A DNA stretch of 64,000 nucleotides, from positions 8,372,938-8,436,937 of the forward strand of contig CM026574.1 of NCBI GenBank assembly GCA_015143295.1, read 5' to 3'. The notes under the pieces were generated by a model. That model had not been told where the DNA came from and did no database searches. It was given only the letters and a program-made list of their open reading frames with translations. The translations under genes were made by a program, and so were the position numbers. The DNA comes from Tetracentron sinense (Eukaryota; Streptophyta; Magnoliopsida; Trochodendrales; Trochodendraceae). Positions 46,738 to 57,799 of the stretch are shown one piece after another (the stretch's first letter is position 1; each line of letters starts with the position of its first letter).

Positions 46738-47245
46738 CTCCAAGGAGTCCGGTTATACCCCTAGGTAGCTACATCCAATATTTCCCTATTGATACCCGAG
46801 GTTTTGTTTTAGGTAAACAGGTTATCTATTGCAAGAGGGGAAGCATTACATTGCTGTGGGGGAAACTTCTCAACCCAAGAAGAGGAACCGAGAAGGAAAA
46901 GCTATCCCTCCAGAAATGAAACATACATCGATTTTCTCGAGGTAAACTGAATTTGCACTCTTGGACAGTGTAACCACAACCTCTTGATGTCGTCGGCAAT
47001 AGCATAAATCTCCCAATGAGGAGGTAGCAGCTGGTTCACCTATCTATTCTTGTTTTTTAGCCAAAAAATAAAAATCAATATTTTAAACCCTAATAAAAAT
47101 TCACTAACTCCTAAGATTAATTTTTTAAATATTTTTATAAAAGTCGAGGATAGGTGGATGAACCCCAAGAGTAGGTGAATATTAACCATAGTTGTCAATA
47201 AGGACACATGGCAACCTCATGGCATAACCGGACTAAGGAGTCCTA
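46738..47245. mobile_element. MITE with foreign insert
   Basis: The ends are inverted: ACTCC(A)AGGAGTCCGGTTATACCCC on the left and GGCATAACCGGACTAAGGAGTCC on the right, with family motifs inside each arm. The centre (46815-47037) is not AT-rich and reads as protein on the minus strand, so a coding fragment sits inside the element. Confidence 0.65.
46815..47037 (-). pseudogene. RNase H-like fragment of a non-LTR element or its relative
   Basis: A minus frame starts VNQLLPPHWEIYAIADDIKR and continues LWLHCPRVQIQFTSR. This fits the pattern W-E-I...I..DI..L....V.F...R near the end of the RNase H-like domain (RVT_3 type) found in plant LINEs and related proteins. It ends in a stop after about 45 residues; the rest is out of frame. 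Assignment is from motif pattern only. Confidence 0.4.
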
Positions 47246-47341
47246 TTACAGCATGAGAGAAGTTCGAGTCTAGAAAATACAGTGTCAATTTATCTGACAC
47301 TGCTAACAAATTTAGATTTTGAAGTATGTATTACACACACT

Positions 47342-47476
47342 ATGGGGCTAATCCATTGGTTGTGTATTCATTTATTAGGAGGGTAGTCCTAGGTTCAATC
47401 CCAAGAAAGGAGGGTGTGCGTGATTGTTGACTCCACCCAAAACAGATATTAGCCCCTACTAAACCACATGTACCAA
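47342..47476 (+). mobile_element. SINE-like unit with A tail
   Basis: GGGGCTAATCCATTGG (A-box-like) is followed 40-odd bases later by AGGTTCAATCCC, a near-ideal B box, then an A run at about 47476-47487. The last part (GTTGACTC(C/T)ACCCAAAACAG) is duplicated at about 47512. Confidence 0.45.
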
Positions 47477-47559
47477 AAAAAAAAAATGGGAAGTTTAACT
47501 TACCCCGGAGGTTGTTGACTCTACCCAAAACAGATATTAGCCCCTACAAAAAATAATTG

Positions 47560-47810
47560 GGAAATGTTTAACTTACCCCAGAATTTGACTATATAATCAA
47601 ATGAACATCATTGGTCTATACCCTCCTTTTAACATCCATCAGCCTTGGTTAAGATTCACTCACTCCTAAGGTTAAGAAATATCACATTAATTTTTAAAAA
47701 CAAAAAAAGGAAAAATACTTACCTTAATTTTTTAAGTTGAATCATAGTTAAAGGAGTGTTAAAAGGGATACGTGGATAAGCATTTAACTATATAGTCAAA
47801 TGCTTGGTGG
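47560..47810. mobile_element. Foldback MITE
   Basis: Ends TTTGACTATATAATCAAATG and CATTTAACTATATAGTCAAATGC are inverted relative to each other and themselves contain dyads. The family motif TTAAGATTCACTCACTCCTAAGG lies inside one arm. There is no coding capacity. Confidence 0.65.
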
Positions 47811-48611
47811 TCTAATCAATACCCAAAAAAAAAACTGCCAGTTAACACCAACTTAGAGAGAATTTTTAAAAAGATAATTATTGATCAAATAAATTTGAGC
47901 TGTCTAAAATATTATGATTTTTCATTATAATTTTTGCTAATAACTCATGCTTTTTGTAACTTGGAAGTTATTTCTCCTTTAGTTTGACTTTACATGATGC
48001 ATGCATCTCTCTTCATATATATAAATAAATGAATAGAGTTCGGTGATTTTATCGCTAAAAATTGTTTCCTTTTAGTTTGACTTTACAAATAAATATTGAA
48101 CAGAGTCAGGAGATCTTCTTCTTGCTAGGATCTAACCAATGAGTATGCTACGAAAACAATTTACGTTTTCCTTCATTTCTTATCTTTTTGTTTTTTGCTC
48201 CCTAAAATCAATAAAATAAAAACACACTTCATAGAAACTAAAGAGTCAAATAGAGTAGATTAAAGGTAAAGACATGTTTGGTTTTAAATTGATATATTTT
48301 TTAGACTTGATTCTGAGAGTAAATACTTTAGTAAATTCAACCTCAAAAATTATTAGGTAAAGACTTGATTCAAGTTAGCTTTTATTTGTAATTTTTTCAC
48401 ATAATTTATAAAATTAGTATATTTTGTAATCGTTTTATAAAATTCAGTTGAGGCTTAAAGGTAAATTATAGAAAAAAATTTACGTGCGACACGTGCATTT
48501 TTACTAGTATTCTTAAAAATTATAATGGAAGAATACAAGCTTTTACGTGCCGTGCCTAAATATCTCTACTACTATAATGCCGATGCCCTGTTCAAAACGT
48601 CGACTGAAATA
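47811..48611. other. Gene-free AT-rich spacer
   Basis: Nothing coding was seen. A terminus-like ACGTGCGACACGTGCATTTTTACTAGTA lies near 48481-48509 and resembles repeat ends elsewhere in the window. Confidence 0.4.
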
Positions 48612-48995
48612 TAAATGAGAGTGTCTCATGCCCTGCAGTATTGTCGACTAGGATGTCGATATGCGGGAGAAGGAAGTGGTCTTTAGGACTGGTCTTGTTC
48701 AGGTTCCGGTAGTCGATGCACATCCGGACTTTGCCGTCCTTTTTGGGCACCGACACAATGTTGGCTAACCACTCGGGGTAGTTTGCTACTCCAAGAAGCC
48801 TGCACTGATCTGCTTTTCAACTTCTTTCTTGATTTTCTGTGACCATTTGGGTCTCATCCGTCTCAATTTTTGCTTAACTGGTCTGACGTCAGGGTTCAGG
48901 AGTAGTCTATGCACTACCAATGCTAGGTCCAAGTCGGGCATGTCTGCATACGACCAGGTGAAGACATCACTATAGCTCTTCAGGAAGCTGATCAT
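48612..48995 (-). pseudogene. Gypsy reverse transcriptase, N-terminal part
   Basis: Frame 48786-48995 has DVFTWSYADMPDLDLALVVH and PVKQKLRRMRP, the classic entry into gypsy RT. After a stop the reading continues WLANIVSVPKKDGKVRMCID and YRNLNKTSPKDHF, then ILVDNTAGHETLSFI, where similarity ends. The catalytic YxDD and everything after it are missing. Confidence 0.88.
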
Positions 48996-49524
48996 GTCTG
49001 TTCTCTGTTATGGGCTCATAGTTGTGCCGATCTTGACTAGTTGGGGGTTGTCATCGGAACCCAGGTTAATTATCTTGGTGTCCTCAATATTTGACTGTAG
49101 TAGCCCTTCATTGTGTTATAGGAGGTCCAGAATCTCCTAAGGCGGTTCCTCATCATGTTCTGAGTCATAATCCACTTCTGAAAGTTCAAGAAGGGTTTTA
49201 ATTAGGGGTAGCCTTGTCTGAGACGATTTCCTAGCAAATCAATTAGTTTAGTTTAACATGCTTATAATTTTTGTGTTTTTGTTGGCTTCAGAACACTAGG
49301 CCTTAAAAGGGAAGAGTCCGTGTGATTTCGTCATCAGCCAATATGAAATGTTTAATGAAAACTTGTTTTTTTGAGTCAAATCATCCGATTTGTATTGATA
49401 AAAAGTGGACTGTTTACAAAATTGACTCGAACAAAAAGAGGCCTACAGTTGGCCGACATTTTGGATTTTACAATGAGAGCAAAAGAAAGATAGATTAAGA
49501 AGAAGAAGGAGAATGATGATTGGA

Positions 49525-50500
49525 TCACTGCTTGACCTGACCAACCTTCACTGTACTGTGCTTTTCCTGGCCCTGTATGGCTACGATTGTGAGAGCCTCG
49601 GTCCACCAACGGATCAGTGGGCGGCGACTGGAGGATGCTTCTGTGCTGTTGGAGAGGGTGTAGACCTGCTCTCCCGTTGGATCTTCTGTTTCTGTAGCAT
49701 CTTTGGCAGCCAACTCTTCAAACATTTGTGCCATGTAGAACACTTTCGGATCTAGAATCCCTGAAGACTCGGTGCCCGACGGAGGGTAAGGAAGATCGGC
49801 AACTGGTGCAAGGGGGTTTTCTAGATCGGTTTCGAAGATTTTCACCGACTGAGTATTCTTCTTGACTAGCTTGGGTAGATAGTCCTCGTACTTGGGCTTG
49901 TACCCTAGTCCGAATGGAGAGGTGTACCGAGGAGGCGTATATCTCTTTTTCATCCCTTGATTCCTGACTCCAAGGCAAAGTCCTGTCTGATAATTCATAC
50001 GGGTCATCATTCTGAAAAATGGTGGTATCGCTTGCTTGTTTTGCTGCTCTATCTGGGCGATGGAGCTAACCTGCTCAAACTGGTAGGACATGAAGGCTGT
50101 ATCTTGAGCTAGCTTCTGTATGTCTCCGAAGGAACTCGTCAATTCCTCAAACGGAATTGCGACTAAGTGGTCATCCTGAATAAATTTGATTCTTTGATGC
50201 AGCGAAGAGGAAATAACTCCGGCCGAGTAGATCCACGGCCCTCCCAAGAGCAGGGTAAATGAGGCCCGTTCATTCATGACCTGGAAGTTTGTGGTGAACT
50301 GAGCTGGTCCAACCTTGATGGTCAAATCGACATCACCGAGATTCTGCTTGGTAGAATTGTCAAAGGCCCTGATAGTCATCGGTCTCTTCTTTACTTAACT
50401 GAGATCTAGGCCCAGACTTTGCAGTGTTGAGAGAGTACAGACATTAAGGCTGGAGCCATTGTCAATAAGCAGTGATGATAGGATTCAAACTATGCACTGA
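49525..50500 (-). pseudogene. Gypsy protease and G-patch-like linker
   Basis: Near 50440 the frame reads LLIDNGSSLNV (protease active site with N in the second place), then a stop. Frame 49525-50379 continues with TIRAFDNSTK, GDVDLTIKVGPAQF, LLLGGPWIYSAGVISSSLHQ, the C-terminal half of this retropepsin type. MNYQTGLCLGVRNQG and FGLGYKPKYEDYL follow, a glycine-rich G-patch-like motif seen between PR and RT in Tat-type elements, then an acidic linker. Confidence 0.8.
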
Positions 50501-51215
50501 ACTGCGATGTATAAAGCCCGGGTGTGATCTCTGTCACTGTCCGGTATTTCGTCCTCTGTGAATGAGATGATTCTAAATTCTAGTATTTGCCCAACCATAT
50601 GCCCTAGTTTTTCGGGTAATATATCTGGTGTAACATGGGCATTACTGAATACTCAGAGTAGCTGCTTCCAGTGATGCCCGAAAGTTAGAAGAAGACCCAA
50701 GATAGAGATCTGCGCGGGCACTTTGCTTAACTGCTGAGTGATATTGAATTCCTTTACTTTTCTAGGATTTTTAATAGAACTGCTGAATCTGTCGCTTCTT
50801 TCTCTAGGTCTGGCACCCCTGTTTTTTCTTTTTCTTTTCCCTTTGCCTTTGTCAGCTCAGCTGCGGGAGGTTGATATACCCGACTAAATTGGGTTAGGTT
50901 GGCAATGCTTTTGCTCTCAAGGATGAGGGAGCGAGGAGTAGGTACTCGGTTGAGGTCAAAAGACGGAGGTGGGATGTAAGGAATCCAGACAGGGCTTGTA
51001 GAGGTGGAGGCTTGAGATGGAGTCGTGGGCCAGTTTGCAGGGCAAGAGATGGTGTAGACAATCTGTTCAGGGACAGGGATTTGGACCGGTGGTAAAATAA
51101 ACTAGATATTCGACTGGGAAGCGGGGATTATGACTGGATGTCGGTAAGAAGGCCTGATGATGCCGTCATCGACTGCGGGTGCATAGGGTCTTGGTTTCCC
51201 TGCCCCGGGCTCTTC
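50501..51215 (-). pseudogene. Gypsy gag-protease spacer
   Basis: Proline-, serine- and lysine-rich coding-like sequence with several stops lies between the gag end and the protease. No domain could be assigned. Confidence 0.45.
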
Positions 51216-52314
51216 CTACTCAATAAAGTTGACTTGATTATTGTGTGGGGGCAGTGGCACCTGGTCGATGCTGGTGTTATTAGGAGCCAACTCAACTTTA
51301 CCCGCATCTAGAAGATCTTGGATGTCACACTTCAGGCTAATACAGTAGTCTGTAGCATGGCCTAGGCCTCTATGAAAGGCGCAGTGATGATCAGCATTGT
51401 AATTCTTGTTCCGTTTGTCTGGCGGTAAGAGAGGGGTAGGGCCTCTCAATTCGAAAAGACCCTGTTGGTCAAGAAGTCTAACAATTGGCTAAGAGTATAA
51501 GGGAGAAGAGTGAAGTTTCTGGGGGGATGGTTCTGCCCCTGGTTTTGTCTATCTAACTGGGTGTTTCCAGATGCTTGTTGAGTCCAAGCGGTGGGCACTA
51601 GCAATCTGATTGGAGTTGTAGAAGATACCATCTGAACATCTTTTTTGTTTTTTAGTCCCGGGGACCACTGTTTCTACTTGTCGAAGTTGTTGTTCTGGAA
51701 GGGGCGAGCCCTAAGCTGGAATGGATGGCACCACTCTGGATAGCTATTTCAATGCGAGCACCAGTATTGATAATTGTGCCAAAGTCTACTACTGGTAGTA
51801 TCACCATTAGGGTAGAGTAGGGCTGCTTCAGAGTACCCATGAATATGTTTGTCAAATCCTCTTTGGGAATAGGAGTAGAAACTTTTGCAACCATTTCTCT
51901 CCAGTGAGTGGCATACTCCAAGAATGACTCGTTGTTGTATTGGCTCATTTGTTCAGGTTGGCGTCTCTGTGGCCAAAATTCCTGATTGAAGGAGTACTGT
52001 TCTACAAAGGCATCCATGGCCTCCTGCCACGTCTTGATTCACTGCTTGTCAATCGACATCCACCAGGCAAGGGCCACTCCTTTTAGACTTTTTTGAAAGT
52101 ATTGGACGAGCAGGGGCTGGTTCTTGTTATATGGGAGCATGTCGCCCAGATACATCTGTAGATGTTGTTTAGGATAGCCTGTGCTGTCATACTTATCAAA
52201 GTCAGGTACTTTAAACCTTGGAGGAACAGCATCTCCAGAAGAAAAAGTCAGGTCTTCCAATGATAGAGTGGGGTTAGCAGATGCCCCTCTTATTGTTCTC
52301 ATCTCCTCCTTCAT
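51216..52314 (-). pseudogene. Gypsy gag core and zinc-binding end
   Basis: Frame 52039-52314 has VPPRFKVPDFDKYDSTGYPK and VALAWWMSI, and 51652-52017 has the following gag core (AFVEQYSFNQ, YATHWREMVAKVSTPI). Frame 51216-51449 gives YNADHHCAFHRGLGHATDYC, a Cys/His cluster in the place of the zinc knuckle. Stops separate the three frames. These are hallmarks of plant gypsy Retrotrans_gag. Confidence 0.88.
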
Positions 52315-52542
52315 TTGTTTAATTTCCTTGTGTTGGTCCCTGAGGGATGGAGTCGAGTTCGAGGATGATGGCCTGTCTTGGTTGACATAGGAGGCATTCG
52401 GCTACTCATTGTAGTGATTGTACTCTCCTCCTCCTTCGCTTATTGCAGGTATAGGGTTAGGAATGATGATAGGGATAGGCTGCTCTGGGTAAGGCTACTC
52501 AGGGGTTTTTCCAGCAGGGATTTAGGTGGAGGGTTCTTCGGT

Positions 52543-53340
52543 TCAGGCATCAATCAGAATCTTCTGGGATTCCAAAACACTGTCCAATTTTGCTTGCATG
52601 ACTGCTATATCCCGGTCGTGAGCTTGTAGCATCTCATCTGTCCTCTGCTGTTGGTCTGACGACTCTGCAATGGATTCTAAGTTGCTCTTAGATGCGGTGG
52701 TGTAAGGTACAATCTCCGAGATAGGTACATCTGTCAGGACTGCGTATGCGGCTGCTACTTTTACGAGAATCGCAGTCATAGAATGAGTCATGGGTCGTCT
52801 CATGCAAAACTGAAAAGGATGCAACAGCTAATCACGATTATGCATGTTGAGAGAGATGCTTAGAAAAATGATTTTTCATTGATGCATGTAAAGTGCAGTG
52901 AGTACAATACAATGTGACTAAAAAAAAGAAAAGACTCAATCCTAGGCCGGTCCATCCAAGATCGCGAAGTCAAGTGGCCGGCGCACACTCTCTAGGTCCA
53001 TGATCTGCTGTTGGAGGAATGTGACCTCAACCTCCATGTGTGCAATGGTCTCGATAGCGTTGAACATCCGGTATCCAAACTGTTGGATACGGGTGGTCAT
53101 CTCAGCCTTTGCACTATCAAGCTATTCCTGTTAGAAGTGCAATTGGGCCCTGATGACTGCTGTTTCCTTGGCGACATCTTTCTGCTTCTTCTAACAAGAT
53201 CAGACTGTCCGCTCAAGCCTCAATCTGCTCTTTCATGGCTAGAAGTTCACGGTCCCGCTCTGCTTCCTATGCTCTGAATGCCTGTTGGGCTTTTCGAAAC
53301 TGCTTCTCTTTTATCTGGATTTAAAGCTGTTTCTCCAATA
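52543..53340 (-). pseudogene. Gypsy gag N-terminal and leader coding region
   Basis: Frame 52543-52824 has a charged coiled-coil end (SDQQQRTDEMLQAHDRDIAV). Further upstream the minus strand reads QQAFRA and ERDRELLAMKEQIEA, again coiled coil, with stops. The true start is not visible because element 2 begins at 53363. Confidence 0.6.
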
Positions 53341-53362
53341 AGATGTCTCTCCAGGGAATTAC

Positions 53363-54759
53363 TGATGCCCAGATAATGAACCCTAGAGGGGGAGGGGTGA
53401 ATAGGGTTTATGGCAAATAAAAATTTAGCTAAGTGATTTTTACGGAATTAGAAATTAATCACTACAACTACCAAATTCAAATCAAAGATTAAAAGATAGA
53501 GATAGAGATAGAGATAGAGATAGAGATAGAGATACCAGACACTAGATGTGTTATCGTGGTTCAGCAACTTACCTACGTCCCCGCCTTTAAGCTTTCCGCT
53601 TTAAGGATTTTTCCACGATTCAATAATCGTACTATTCTTTCTGGGCAGAGAGCAAGCCTTTACAATCCTTTTTCAGGCTCAGGAAGAACCTCTTACAATC
53701 CTTTTAACAGGCTAAGGGATCAACCTCTTCAAGAGAATCCTTCTCTTGGATACAAGAAGACACTCTTCTCAAAATAAATCAAGAATTCCTGATTCTTGAC
53801 TTTTAGCTTTTACAGAAATTGGGGGAATATGAAATCTGAAATGACAACTCCTAACTGAGCTAGATAAGAATGAAAATCAATGCTAACTTTCTCTCAAGAA
53901 TGATTGGAATTGAATGCTCAAAGAGTCAGTGAATGAGTTTCAAGATATTCAATGCAAAAATAGAGTATTGATTGTTTGAAAGTTGTGGAGTGATAGAATA
54001 GTGTTAGGATCTCTTGATTCTTGTTTTTTGTTCATAAATCAACTTTATTTATAGTTGAGCAATCAATATGGCCGTTGGGGGTAGCATTTATTGCGAGCTA
54101 ACCGTTTAAAACTAGCCGTTATAGGTTTTTCCCGTAGTCACTCGACGAGTGAGTGCAATTTGGCCTTGAGTCGTCGATGAGTGGAGACAGAAGCAATTAC
54201 TTCATTTCTGTTCCTCCACTCATCGACGAGTCCCTTGTACTTGTCGACGAGTTCACTGAATTTTTTTAGTAAACTCATCGTAATGAGACCAAATCAATGG
54301 GAATCATGCTAGAACCCTTAGGTAAATAAATTAACATTATTTTAAATCATTTTTAGGGCCTTAGATTGATGTCCAAATTATACTAGGTCTCCCAGGGTCT
54401 ATCTAGGTAATCTTTGAGCAATTCTTTTCCAAAGTCTTGAGGACTTTACAAGGTCCTAAATGTTCTATAACTAAGACACTAGTCTTCAATTTGGAGATGA
54501 TCTTCAATCTTGATTTGAGAAACTTTGCTCTTGATGGATCTTCATGCATTGACTTGAGCTTTTAAACCTTTTTCCTTTGAAGGACTAGTACTTGAACTTT
54601 GACCTTGAGATCTTCAATCTTCCATGACTTGAAAGTCAATCTTAATACTCTGAAATTTCACATCTTAAATGGAATAATTAGTATCATAAATTTCATTCCA
54701 TTATTGTGTTATCATCAAAACTAGTAAGGATACTTAGAGTTGTAACCTTGGGGCTAACA
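53363..54759 (-). repeat. Element 2, 3' LTR
   Basis: On the minus strand it starts TGTTAGCCCC and ends GGGCATCA. It aligns with 62733-64000. A TATA-like CTATAAATA lies at 54046-54054 (minus). An AGATAG hexamer microsatellite (about 53489-53534) has about seven units here and about three in the other LTR. Confidence 0.93.
54138..54262. repeat. Paired CTCGTCGACGAG-type motifs in 3' LTR (element 2)
   Basis: Two pairs of near-palindromes built on ACTCGTCGACGAGT lie at about 54138-54185 and 54220-54252. The sister LTR has cleaner copies (about 63487-63533 and 63567-63602, including CGTCGACGAGT and CTCGTCGACGAG). The members of each pair are separated by about 15-25 bases. Confidence 0.75.
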
Positions 54760-54775
54760 ATCTCTCCCTTTTTGA
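54760..54775 (-). promoter_or_regulatory. Polypurine tract, element 2
   Basis: AAAAAGGGAGAGAT on the minus strand abuts the LTR start, identical to element 1. Confidence 0.9.
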
Positions 54776-55271
54776 TGATGACATAATAATGTGAATGACT
54801 TGGGATGAGCTCCCCCTCGAAAGATGTTTTCTTATAAGGTTTGAGGATAGCTCCCCCTCAACATGTGCATTATATAAACATTTCAGATTACTTAAGTAAT
54901 TGCAAGAACATTGAAGAAACAGTCAAAATCATTTAGAATTAAACTTATGGAATCAAGAAAAGTTCCATGATCAAACTTTTAAGTTTAACTTGTTAATCAA
55001 CACACAAGATTTAATTTTGGAACCAAGAGAAGTTCTACAAAAGAAATCAAGATTGAATATTTTATTCACTATGGAATGTTCATTCACAGTTTCTCCCCCT
55101 TGGCATCATCAAAATAGACATAAAAGAGAACAAATATAAGAGAATATGGGACAAGAAAATATAATGTCATGTAAAACAGAATGTCTGATTACAAGAGGAT
55201 TTAGGCATTACAACTAATCAAAAAATAAGCAAAAAACATGGCAAAAAGATAGAAAAACAGAAAGGAGGTCT

Positions 55272-57320
55272 TCATAAATTCTTCTGTCTCTTCCTTGCGC
55301 TGTCAGGCTTGGAAGTAGTTTCCTTTGTTTTATAGGTTCCTACCTTGGATAAGTCTTTAGAGTCACTCGAGATGACTTGCTCAGCTGGATTGTCATGAGG
55401 TTGCTCTGCTGGAGGGGCTTGAGGAGTGCTTTGACTTGGAGGAGCTTGAGAGGAAGATGGGAAGTAGACTAAAGTGGGGATAGGCACAAAACCGAGCTTA
55501 TGGGAGGTGGAGGCAGACTCTAATGCAATTTGATCCACCTTAGCTGCCATCTCACCAACTACTGGAGCTTGATCTTTCAGGAGACTGGCCATCTGATGGA
55601 TGAAAGAAGCTTGGACATTTACAGCATTTCCAATGCTTGTTAGGTCAGTTAGAAGGTTCTCACTCTCAATGGAGGCATCCACTGATTTCCTCTGAATCAG
55701 GGTGATGATGGAGTCGACCCTATCCTTGACAACATTCCCAACCATCTCAATCTCAGCCAATTTAGGCTCACCCAGCTTTATCTCGGACTGAAGAATCTCC
55801 ATCTTTGACTCTAAAAATGAAAGCCTATCTCTAGTCTCAGACTGGAGTCTCTCTATACTAGCTGTCTGTGAAGCCTGGAACCTCTCCAAGAAATCTTTCT
55901 TGTAATCCTGAAACTGCATCAGGCTCTGACTGATCTGCAACTGGAAGTGCACTATACTAGAAGCCATGGAGGCAACCTAGGCAGTCAACATGCTCAACTG
56001 CTCAACTGAAGGTGCAGGCCTGGAAGGAGAACCAAAAAGTTGTCCTGGGTCCTCAAAATGGTCTGAAGCCTGTTTGTGTGAAGACTCAGGCACATCAGTA
56101 TCAATATGGATGTCTCCCCAGTCAGGCTCAACCTCAGTCTATGCAATTGGCTCTGCAAGCTCTGGTTGATCTGCAGCCTCTGTCTCTGCAGTCTCTGGGA
56201 GCACAGTAAACTCAACCAAGGGAGAAGATGGATGGATAGGAAAGTGGACGGGAGAAGAGGAGTGAGTAGGAGATGGAATAGAAGAGAGTGGATTTGAGGA
56301 AGGAGGTGTAGAAGGAGTGGGGTAAGAAGGTAGAGTAGTGGGAGTAGGAACGGAAATGTCAGGAATCATAGGAGTGGTAAAAGGAATGGTTTGGGATTTT
56401 GGGACCCAAACATTGCTGGACTCAATAAAAGAGTAACTCATTCTCATAATAGTAGCTTTAGAGTAGACGTCGGAATCAAAAATGGATTTCTTATCCTGAT
56501 AAGAGTCAAAAGGAATTTTGAAATGTTTGAATAGGCGAGTAAGGGCTAGACCATAGGGCAATCTGCCTGTAGTCTTTTTGGTAGTATCTTTCATCACATT
56601 AGCAATGATGAAAGGTAGGTCTATATGTTGGGTGGTCAAAATACACCAAATAAGAAAAATATCAAAGAATGTATTGAAATCCCTGCCACCACCTCTAGGA
56701 ATGATATCATACTTGATGATGTGGTGTGCAAGTGTAGGTTCAAGGGTCAAGTCTTTAAGCTTAGGAGGAATGGGGTTAGTAATGTCTTTATTGATACACA
56801 TCACTTTCATTGCTTCAATTACATTGAATCCCTCATGGGAAACCCACTGATTTGTGGTGTAGTCTTGAAATGCACCCGTAGGCAATTTTAGAATTGTTCT
56901 AAGGTCAGCAACATTAAAAGAGATAAGTTTTCCATGGGCATATGAAGAAAATTTTTGGGAAGTCTTATCAAAAACAAGATGGGAATAAAATTGCTTACAA
57001 AGATCAGGGTACATGGGCTCATGAAGTTCAAGGAACCTATGCCATCTAAGATTTTTGAATTTAGAAGCAATAAAATCAAGATCAATGTCTTTAAAGAGAT
57101 CAAAATCAGGAAATTTACCCAAAACTGGTTCCCGTTTGATGAAATATCTTGTTTAGGTCTCTTGTGCAGCTTGGGTCTTGAACAAGACAGGCGTTTCTTC
57201 TTGGGAAGACTCTGTGACTTGGTTTTGTGAAGTTTCCCCAATTTTCTTCTTTCCTTTTTTGACTGCTGTGGGCTTCTTCTTCATCTTAGGCATGGAAGGG
57301 TTCTTTGTACGAGGAGCCAT
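55272..57320 (-). pseudogene. Element 2 accessory ORF (env-position ORF), 682 codons, three stops
   Basis: A single minus frame from ATG 57320 to the stop at 55272 has no frameshift and only three internal stops (near 57150, 56140 and 55980). It has a lysine-rich start (MPKMKKKPTAVKKGKKK). A globular domain at about residues 65-300 carries RWHRFLELHEPMYPDLC, WVSHEGFNVIEAMKVMCINK, IWCILTTQHIDLPFI and LPYGLALTRLFKHF. A proline/serine/threonine-rich linker follows. A C-terminal coiled coil of about 150 residues (RLQSETRDRLSFLESKMEI) comes next, then a proline-rich tail ending SARKRQKNL. No signal peptide or membrane helix is visible. The domain resembles the putative plant transposon protein family. 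The role is unknown; basic ends suggest a nuclear or nucleic-acid-binding structural protein rather than an envelope. Confidence 0.82.
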
Positions 57321-57433
57321 TTGCAATGGAATGAGTTTTGAGAAGGTTGGAAGAGGATTTGAGGAATGAAGAAAGCGAGGGAAAAGGGATTTGAACGATG
57401 GAACAGTGAAAAAAAATTAGGTTAATTTATATA

Positions 57434-57612
57434 GTCCTGAGGGCACTCGTCAACGAGTAGGTCTGACTCGTCGCCGAGTGGCTTCAGAATCCTGAGAATT
57501 TTAATGCACTCGTCGCCGAGTAGCAATGACTCGCCGTCGAGTGATAACATAATCAAAAATTTCAGAAAATTTAACTCATCCCCGAGTAGCAATGACTCGT
57601 CAATGAGTCCAC
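57434..57612. repeat. Paired palindromes upstream of accessory ORF (element 2)
   Basis: Three pairs of CACTCGTC(A/G)(A/C)CGAGT-type motifs lie at about 57444-57480, 57510-57541 and 57574-57609. They have the same core as the LTR pairs of element 2 but differ from the core used by element 1. Position between RNase H and the accessory ORF is the same in both elements. Confidence 0.85.
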
Positions 57613-57799
57613 ACAAAAGTTTGAGAATTTCCAAATTTCAACATCTGGAAAGATTCTTCAAGCGATAAAACCTTTTCATAAATGAATTTAAGGGATTTTA
57701 AGATATTTACAACCACATATCAAGTTACAATACAATCCATCAATCAACACATAGTATTTCCGAATTGTTCAACCTTAGGCAAATTTTTATTTGATGTCC

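Larger units (their letters stand above)
48612..53362 (-). mobile_element. Ty3/gypsy (Tat-like) remnant, gag-PR-RT only
   Basis: Coding order on the minus strand is a gag N-terminal part, gag core, zinc-knuckle-like end, protease, G-patch-like linker and the start of RT. It is cut at 48612 inside RT and at 53362 by the LTR of element 2. No LTR of its own is present. Many stops break the frames. Confidence 0.88.

Noticed and set aside
55272..57320. Calling the accessory ORF a retroviral envelope
   Set aside because: No signal peptide, membrane helix or furin-like context is visible. Only the position matches.
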